A stretch of 5,826 bases of DNA, taken from positions 1 to 5,826 of the forward strand of contig CALEIK010000008.1 in NCBI GenBank assembly GCA_937876195.1. Direction: 5' to 3'. Source of the stretch: an uncultured Flavobacteriales bacterium (GTDB lineage Bacteria; Bacteroidota; Bacteroidia; Flavobacteriales_D; Crocinitomicaceae). The translations under genes were made by a program, and so were the position numbers. The stretch's first letter is position 1, and each line of letters starts with the position of its first letter. The notes under the pieces are model-generated. The model had not been told where the DNA came from and searched no databases. It saw only the letters and a list, made by a program, of their open reading frames with translations. This document shows, in pieces, positions 1 to 5,100 of this stretch.

Positions 1-10
1 AAACACCAAC

Positions 11-18
11 TAAGTTTT
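11..18 (+). promoter_or_regulatory. possible -7 box of the Rep-like gene
   Basis: TAAGTTTT matches seven of eight positions of the Bacteroidota -7 consensus TAnnTTTG and lies 21 bases before the ATG at 40. It is also the left part of a perfect palindrome, TAAGTT-TT-AACTTA (11-24), which could instead be a small operator. The -33 region would lie outside the window, so this cannot be confirmed. Confidence 0.2.
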
Positions 19-39
19 AACTTATGATCGGTCCACTTT

Positions 40-1215
40 ATGCTGACGATTTACACAGACAAAATCCACATTTCATTTTATATTGATGTTGATACTTCCG
101 ATATATTACTATATCTATCACATAATAGCTACATTACAAAAGATAATACAACACATATTAACCACGCATTTGAATTACAAAAAGATGTCTATTATGATAA
201 TACCCTTCTAGGTTCTATTTTGTTTAAACATCGTACCGTTAAAGGTTTTTGTAAATTTCAATTCACAAATAAAGTACTATATACTAATAAAAATGATGTG
301 ATAAAATTCGCTCATTTCCTACTCAATTCTAGTGAGTTCATTGATACAAGTATATGTGCCTTGGAAATAGCCATTGACACCGATACTAATATCCTGAAAC
401 GTTACAATAGATTACTTAAAAATCAGTCAATCAAATTAGATAAAAACTACCAAAGTGATTACTATTCAACTGAGTATCTGAACAATAATTATATAAGAAA
501 TATTGATACAGAAACAAAGTACATAATTGATAAAAAGTGCCAATTTTCTAAAGATGTAATTGTAAGTAAAAAGCGTTACTTACGAATTGAGAATAAGAAA
601 AACCTAATTGAAAATAATCCCAATCGTGGATATATTAAAAATTATCTAATTGATAATAAAATTGACCTATCAGGTGACTACTTTCGATTTGAATTAATAC
701 TACCCGTAAAGGAAAGCTTTATCTCTAGCAACAACGCAGCATATTATAATCTAGGTGGTGCATACGTAACAAACTATGTATATCAAAAAGCATTAAAAAC
801 GATTGAGAAATACAATAATAAAGATGTGATAATTTTCGGTAGTTCTAAAGATTTTGATAATGCTAAAAAAATTATTGATGAATACAAAACTAAATCAACT
901 CTAAGAACTATAATTGATATAGACATAGACCAGATTTTTGATAAACACTATCTGTATAATCTGTTCACTTTTTACGCTGAAAAAATAATATATAATCTAA
1001 GTTCGGTTGTACAGCTGAGTTATAAAAAAACAACGATTAAGATGAAAACTATGGACAAAAAACCAAAAACAAAAAGCATTAAAAATGACTATGATAATTT
1101 AGAAATTCAAAGTTTGAATTACTTACATAGGCGTAAGTTAATTAGTGATAATGATTATAACGATGTGATGGAGCGCATTGATAATAATTATAATGAGTTG
1201 GATATATTTTCGTAG
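40..1215 (+). CDS. putative replication initiator (Rep_trans / phage gene II-like)
   Basis: This 391-residue protein is not confidently recognised. Three motifs occur in the order seen in Rep_trans-type and phage II/X-type replication initiators: a strand ending in acidic residues, ALEIAID (107-113); a basic RYLRIENKKNLIE segment (179-191) resembling the family's 'RIYdKg.E' strand; and YFRFELILPVK (214-224) resembling 'yRfElelr'. Such proteins nick one strand at an origin through a tyrosine; many tyrosines follow (235, 236, 242, 246, 248) but none can be assigned. There is no classical His-hydrophobic-His motif, signal peptide or membrane segment. A Lys-rich linker (329-349) precedes a C-terminal helical tail. 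The ATG at 40 is the first start after the in-frame TGA at 25-27 and keeps an N-terminal beta-strand. The gene is much richer in A+T than the minus-strand genes (for example 16/60 G+C at 121-180 against 22/60 at 2161-2220), which suggests horizontal origin. A terminator follows 24 bases downstream. Alternative: an unrelated phage or plasmid protein. Confidence 0.45.
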   Translation: MLTIYTDKIHISFYIDVDTSDILLYLSHNSYITKDNTTHINHAFELQKDVYYDNTLLGSILFKHRTVKGFCKFQFTNKVLYTNKNDVIKFAHFLLNSSEFIDTSICALEIAIDTDTNILKRYNRLLKNQSIKLDKNYQSDYYSTEYLNNNYIRNIDTETKYIIDKKCQFSKDVIVSKKRYLRIENKKNLIENNPNRGYIKNYLIDNKIDLSGDYFRFELILPVKESFISSNNAAYYNLGGAYVTNYVYQKALKTIEKYNNKDVIIFGSSKDFDNAKKIIDEYKTKSTLRTIIDIDIDQIFDKHYLYNLFTFYAEKIIYNLSSVVQLSYKKTTIKMKTMDKKPKTKSIKNDYDNLEIQSLNYLHRRKLISDNDYNDVMERIDNNYNELDIFS

Positions 1216-1239
1216 TGGTCGATTATCCAATTGAAAATT

Positions 1240-1271
1240 AATAGGTGTTCGTTCGGATACCTATTTTTTTT
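1240..1271 (+). terminator. intrinsic terminator of the Rep-like gene
   Basis: AATAGGT (1240-1246) pairs perfectly with ACCTATT (1259-1265). Four further inner pairs (G-T, T-A, T-G, C-G) close a GTTC tetraloop. A run of eight T residues (1264-1271) follows. It lies 24 bases after the stop codon. The opposite strand has no comparable T-run, so it works in one direction only. Confidence 0.85.
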
Positions 1272-1290
1272 CGGCGTAAAGTGCATTAAA

Positions 1291-1310
1291 AAGTGAAATA
1301 AAGTGAAATA
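1291..1310 (+). repeat. perfect tandem 10-mer
   Basis: AAGTGAAATA occurs twice with no gap (1291-1300 and 1301-1310). The second unit begins the left copy of the longer imperfect repeat. Confidence 0.8.
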
Positions 1311-1440
1311 ATGAGTTTCTAACTTGTATCATAATCTAGTGTAAAAACGAAAAAGTTCAGTAATGAAGATATAGAAATTAGAAGTTTAGTAAAAAGTGAA
1401 ATGATGTGTTTCTAACCCTGTATCGTAATCTAGCGCAAAA
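1300..1440 (+). repeat. imperfect 47/48-base direct repeat, two copies
   Basis: Copy 1 (1300-1346) and copy 2 (1393-1440) align with about 41 matches in 48 columns and one single-base gap. They share AAAGTGAAAT, then TTTCTAAC, TATC and TAATCTAG in the same order. The starts are 93 bases apart, with unrelated AT-rich sequence between. Neither copy is coding. The role is unknown; binding sites for the neighbouring Rep-like protein would fit. Confidence 0.8.
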
Positions 1441-1450
1441 TAGCGCAAAA
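1431..1450 (+). repeat. perfect tandem 10-mer
   Basis: TAGCGCAAAA occurs twice with no gap (1431-1440 and 1441-1450). The first unit ends the right copy of the longer imperfect repeat, so that repeat has a tandem duplication at the outer end of each copy. Confidence 0.8.
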
Positions 1451-1468
1451 TAGGGAAAGGTAGAATAA

Positions 1469-1576
1469 GTGTAAAAAGTGTAGTAAAAGCGAAGTAAAAG
1501 CGGTGTACAAATTGGTGTACAGAATTAGTGAATAGTGTGCTAATAGTGTACAAATTGGTGTATTAAAAATGTGTAG
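1469..1576 (+). repeat. iteron-like array of GTGTA motifs
   Basis: GTGTA starts at 1469, 1478, 1503, 1515, 1546, 1558 and 1571, with a GTGTG variant at 1535. From 1503 on the steps are 12, 20, 11, 12 and 13 bases, close to one or two helical turns. Within it a perfect 17-base direct repeat, GTGTACAAATTGGTGTA, occurs at 1503-1519 and 1546-1562. A perfect 10-base pair, AGTAAAAGCG, lies at 1482-1491 and 1493-1502. Phased short direct repeats of this kind are typical of initiator-binding iterons, but binding is inferred. Confidence 0.6.
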
Positions 1577-1622
1577 GTTTAAGTACAGATATGTTGCTGG
1601 GATGTACTGTTTATGTGACTTT

Positions 1623-1663
1623 CGTGTGTTACCAGGGGCGTTAACCCCTGGTATCTATACACG
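1623..1663. repeat. two-tier hairpin next to the tRNA 3' end
   Basis: The inner stem is a perfect 9-bp pairing, TACCAGGGG (1630-1638) with CCCCTGGTA (1645-1653), around a six-base loop CGTTAA. After a small asymmetric internal loop, an outer stem pairs CGTGT (1623-1627) with ACACG (1659-1663). Neither strand has a T-run after it, so it is not a standard intrinsic terminator. It could be a single-stranded origin or nick-site hairpin, a recombination site, or a structure in the tRNA trailer. Confidence 0.7.
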
Positions 1664-1669
1664 TTTTAG

Positions 1670-1743
1670 TGACCTCGTCAGGATTCAAACCTGAAACCTC
1701 TACAGCCGTAATGTAGTGCTCTATTCAGTTGAGCTACGAAGCC
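1670..1743 (-). tRNA. tRNA-Arg (anticodon ACG)
   Basis: The 74-base cloverleaf is complete. The acceptor stem is GGCTTCG/CGAGGTC with two G-U pairs and discriminator A; the D-stem is GCTC/GAGC; the anticodon stem CTACA/TGTAG is perfect around loop TTACGGC; the variable loop is AGGTT; the T-stem is TCAGG/CCTGA. The anticodon ACG (1707-1709), expected to be read as ICG after deamination, decodes CGU, CGC and CGA. CCA is not encoded; ACT follows. The D-loop has A at position 19 and the T-loop (TTTGAAT) has T at position 56. The nearly universal G19-C56 tertiary pair is therefore replaced by A19-U56, while A15-U48 is a normal Levitt pair. The gene looks functional, with its own promoter upstream. 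Its 3' end faces the foreign-looking region. Confidence 0.93.
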
Positions 1744-1777
1744 ATTTTTTTGCTACAACTCACGTTGTTTGCGAGTG

Positions 1778-1807
1778 CAAATATACGTCGTTTTTCTTTT
1801 TAAACAA
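1778..1807 (-). promoter_or_regulatory. Bacteroidota-type promoter of tRNA-Arg
   Basis: On the minus strand TTG (1807-1805), a 19-base spacer and TATATTTG (1785-1778) match the Bacteroidota consensus TTG-N19-TAnnTTTG exactly. The tRNA begins 34 bases after the -7 box, leaving a leader of about 28 bases. That leader contains a small ACAAC-GTGA-GTTGT hairpin (1768-1755). The upstream half overlaps the T-rich tail of the clpS terminator. Confidence 0.8.
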
Positions 1808-1839
1808 CAAAAACAGTTGAAATTATTGTATTTCAGCTG
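1802..1839 (-). terminator. intrinsic terminator overlapping the clpS 3' end
   Basis: On the minus strand CAGCTGAAAT (1839-1830) pairs with ATTTCAACTG (1823-1814), ten positions with one C-A mismatch, around a six-base loop. It is followed by TTTTTGTTGTTT (1813-1802). The 5' arm is made of the last clpS sense codons and the loop and 3' arm take in the stop codon, so the gene encodes part of its own terminator. Confidence 0.75.
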
Positions 1840-2095
1840 TGATTCCTCTGTTCAATAATGCGGTGCACATTCCCTCTAACATCTCGTACTCCCCACGTTT
1901 TACTTGACATTTACCTTTGTAGTGAACAAGCCATGTGCATTGTTCCGCTTGAAGTGCATCGTGTTTACACACCTTAATTAACGATTCAATGACGTGATCA
2001 AATGTGTTCACCTCATCGTTAAAAACAATCAAATTTTTCTGGTCAACTACCTGATCAATGACTAACTCATCAAACTCCGTCTCTACTTGTGACAT
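1823..2095 (-). CDS. clpS: ATP-dependent Clp protease adaptor ClpS
   Basis: ClpS binds proteins with destabilising N-terminal residues (N-degrons) and hands them to the ClpA- or ClpC-type unfoldase for degradation in the cytoplasm. The 90-residue protein has a flexible acidic N-terminus (1-19) and then the ClpS core. In the core, NLIVFNDEVNTFDHVI (21-36) matches the conserved 'LYNDDYTPMEFV' segment, and Asn26 and Asp27 are the alpha-amino-binding residues. QAEQC (49-53) and VH (57-58) match the second conserved helix, with His58 equivalent to E. coli His66. GKCQVKRG (61-68) and GITAEI (84-89) complete the fold. By alignment the gatekeeper Met40 of E. coli is Phe32 and Met62 is Thr54, so pocket shape may differ. 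The ATG lies 20 bases after the stop of the upstream SPOR gene, which suggests co-transcription. Length is normal for the family. Confidence 0.93.
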   Translation of the reverse strand: MSQVETEFDELVIDQVVDQKNLIVFNDEVNTFDHVIESLIKVCKHDALQAEQCTWLVHYKGKCQVKRGEYEMLEGMCTALLNRGITAEIQ

Positions 2096-2115
2096 ACCTT
2101 CAAATTTTTAAATCC

Positions 2116-5100
2116 TTACTTTTCAAATTCAACCTCTGCTGCATTGCGAATTTCGGTTGATGTACCAAAGGTACGAATAAGCTCTTGTACCTCCAAAATT
2201 CTATTTGGTTCAATTCCAGACAGCGTAATTTCAATGCCTTCCTCACTTCGGGTATATGCACGTTGATACGATTGTCTATTCAACCAATCCATAAAATCAC
2301 CAGGAATGCTCGAATTGGCAATTTTAACCACCAACAACTGCTGCTCCGCTAATTCAACTTCGTCCGCGGCAATGTAGACCGTATCAATCATATCTTTAAA
2401 ATTCCATAAACGCGGCAAATCATCCGTATGATTGTAGATAATAGATTTTAAACGCTGGTCGGTTTGGTCATAGTAAAAATTACCTTCTGCATTGTATCTG
2501 TTCAACTCATCACGTGGAAACTCTTCGTAACGCTGCTTTGACACCAATTGAATTCTTTGTGTATTCACCTCAACAGAAGTGGAAATATTCTCTACCGAAA
2601 CTGAATCTGTTCGAACTCCTTTCGTAGGTTTTTCCAATTCAATGACCGCAGTTGTTTTTTCTATTTCCGATTGTAAAATGGTAGTACCTTTTTCATCCAG
2701 TAAACGTTTCGCTTCTGTGAGACTGATGCGCTCGCCATTGTAATATGCAGTAATAAAGGCACCATTAATTCCTTTCTGCAAAGCCTCTGCTCTTCTAGGT
2801 TTGGCTTCATCCACTGAATCAAATGTTCCCGAAGAATAACGAATCTGTCCATTTGGTAAACGCAATGTAATGAGCTCATCCATCCCGAAAACGTTTTCGG
2901 CAGCGATTGGTCGGTTGTACACTCCGACTTGAACTGTATAGAACAGACCTTTCTTCAACTCAATTGGTTCCGCTTCCACAGCTCCAGGAGATTGGTTGTA
3001 ACTGTATTCTGGAACTTCTTTGACTTCTTTTGTCATTGGGAGACCCAATTTCTCAGCCGTATTTGTCACGACCTCAAGTACCAATTCATTTTCACCTTTT
3101 GGAACGCACAGACCTTGTTCTTCCAGTCTTCGTGCCTCACCAAAATTGATTCGTTTTCCGTCGCAATACGCAACAATAAAGGCATCTGAATAACCCAGTG
3201 CACGAATTTTACTGCGCGCATCTGTTACTGTTGAACTGTTATTAAAGAACCCTGCCATGTAACGAACAATGTTGGAGCCTTCTATCTTTTCACCAGAAAC
3301 GGGTGTGAACTCACTGAATAAATCTTGAGGTATCGGTCGTGCAAATGCACCAATTTGAACCCGGTAATATAAACCAGAAGGACTTTCAACGTCGATTGGA
3401 ATTGGATTTTCCGCTGTATACGCACTCGGTGCATCAGCATCAATTGCAAATCCAGTGCTCGGCATAGCAATCAAAGCAGTGGCAATGGCCGTTGCTTGAA
3501 TTGGCTTAATTCCACGAAGTACTAAATTTTGCATTTTCATAGCCTCTTCTGTATTTTCCGAAAGTAATTGATCCGCAGCATATTTTTGTTGTGTGTGTTC
3601 AATTTTTAAGCGATCAATTTGTTCTTCAATGCTTTTAATTTTATTCACTGACAACTGAATCTCCTCTGCTTTTTCATTTGCCAATTGCATTTCAAGGAGA
3701 CTGCGCACATGCTTTTGTTCGTTGTTTAAGTCGGATTCCAAAGTAGCAATTTCGCGTTCTATTTCCAACGTTTTTGTCGCCAATTCATAATAGGGTTCGT
3801 AATTTTCGTTGGATGCCACTTTGCGTTCTTCATTGAATGAGATTGTTTGTTCCATCGATTCTGCGGTAACGACAGGTGTTAATGGTTGTTTTTCGTTCAC
3901 TAAGCGCTCTTCAATGGTTCTTAACTGCATTTCCAACAACGAACGCTGATTGATTAATTGTTGCTTTTTCGTTTCTAGGGCAGGAATTTCTTTTTTCTTG
4001 GCGTTTGCGATTTGGTTCTCCGTTTCGACAATTTGCGTCGTCAACTCTCCCATTTGAATGGTGAACTTACGTTTCTGTACCTCCAATTCTTCGCGAGAAG
4101 TAACTGAAATATTTTCCTTTTCCTCGATATCGATTTGTTTTTGAGTCGTAACAACTTCCTTGAGTGCACTGTTCAAGAGCGACTGTCGTTCCTCAGCTTC
4201 CTGCAACAAGTGTTGTTTCTCTTTTTCGGATTTCGCCGCTGCAGCCTCTTTTTCGATGGATTCTATACTCTCCAATTCTGCCTCGTTGACTTCTGTTGCT
4301 TTCTCAACAAGTATTGAATTGGTCTCTACACCTGTATTTAAACTCTTTATGAGTTCTTGATTCTCAGTTTTGCTTTCTCGAAGTGCCTTTTCTGACTGCT
4401 CGTTTTCGATTGTTGCTTCTTCATTTTCGATGCTGTCCAACGTTTTTCGCAACTGTTTCTTTTCACTGCTAGCGACTGTGTTATCGTTTAACTTGGTTAA
4501 AATCTCTTGCTTCTCCTCTGCAATCTCGTTCAATCGCTCGTTTGATTCGTTCGAGGAAACAACATTCGTCTCTAACTCACCAAAGGAAACACTGAACTGA
4601 CGTCGCTTTTGCTGCACTTGCGTCAACTCCTCTTCCAACCATTGCTTTTTAGTGGATAATTCTTCCGAAGTATTCGAATTCATTTCTTCTGTTACCCCAG
4701 CAATACGCTCTTTCAATCCAGCTTCATATTCAGCAAGAACAGCATCATTTCGTTCAAGTTCTTCTTTCGTTTTCGGGTTGGAGTTCATTGAAGAGTTGAT
4801 CTCACGCTCATTCTCGGATCGAGCTTCGGCGATAACTGCCAATTTCTCTGTACTATCTGATGTTGAACGTACATTTTCTTCACGTGCTTTGCTCTCTTCG
4901 AGTGCCTTCTCGAAAATTGCCTTTTCAAGCTCCACTGTAACTGAATAGCTTCTTTTCAGTGCCTTTTCTTTCTCCTCGATTGCTTCTTGAAGCTTCTCTT
5001 GTAAAACGACCTCTCTTTCAGCAATATCATTTCCTTTCGTCGCACTGTTCTCATCGATGATTTCTTTCACATCCTCTGCATAACTTGCATCTACAGCTGT

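Larger units (their letters stand above)
1272..1669. other. gene-free, G-skewed repeat region beside the tRNA; possible origin or element end
   Basis: No credible coding frame is visible on either strand in these ~400 bases. From 1281 to 1620 the plus strand has 78 G and only 27 C by hand count, a strong skew. It carries a long imperfect direct repeat, several 10-base tandem pairs, an array of GTGTA motifs and a terminal hairpin, each described separately. Its place between a Rep-like gene and a tRNA 3' end fits a replication origin, oriT or element terminus. That function is inferred. Confidence 0.5.

Noticed and set aside
142..180. HUH nuclease motif in the Rep-like protein (THINHAF, residues 39-44)
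   Set aside because: The two histidines are separated by two residues, one of them Asn, so it is not His-hydrophobic-His. The initiator call rests on other motifs.
1281..1580. CRISPR array
   Set aside because: Repeats are short, variable in spacing and partly diverged, without regular unique spacers or cas genes.
1594..1621. dif-like XerC/XerD site around TTATGTGACTT
   Set aside because: Only the TTATGT core resembles a XerD arm and the presumed XerC arm does not fit, so it is not supported.
2661..3470. Short open frames at 2661-2879 and 3282-3470 (minus) and 2929-3189 (plus)
   Set aside because: They overlap the giant gene in other frames, have no recognisable domains and no start signals; the main frame has clear SPOR homology there.
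3445..3540. Independent gene starting at Met760 or Met762 of the giant protein, encoding a secreted SPOR protein
   Set aside because: The reading frame is continuous through this point, no TTG-N19-TAnnTTTG promoter is seen upstream, and the nearby GAAGAGG is too close to the ATG for a clear ribosome site. Kept only as an alternative within a finding.
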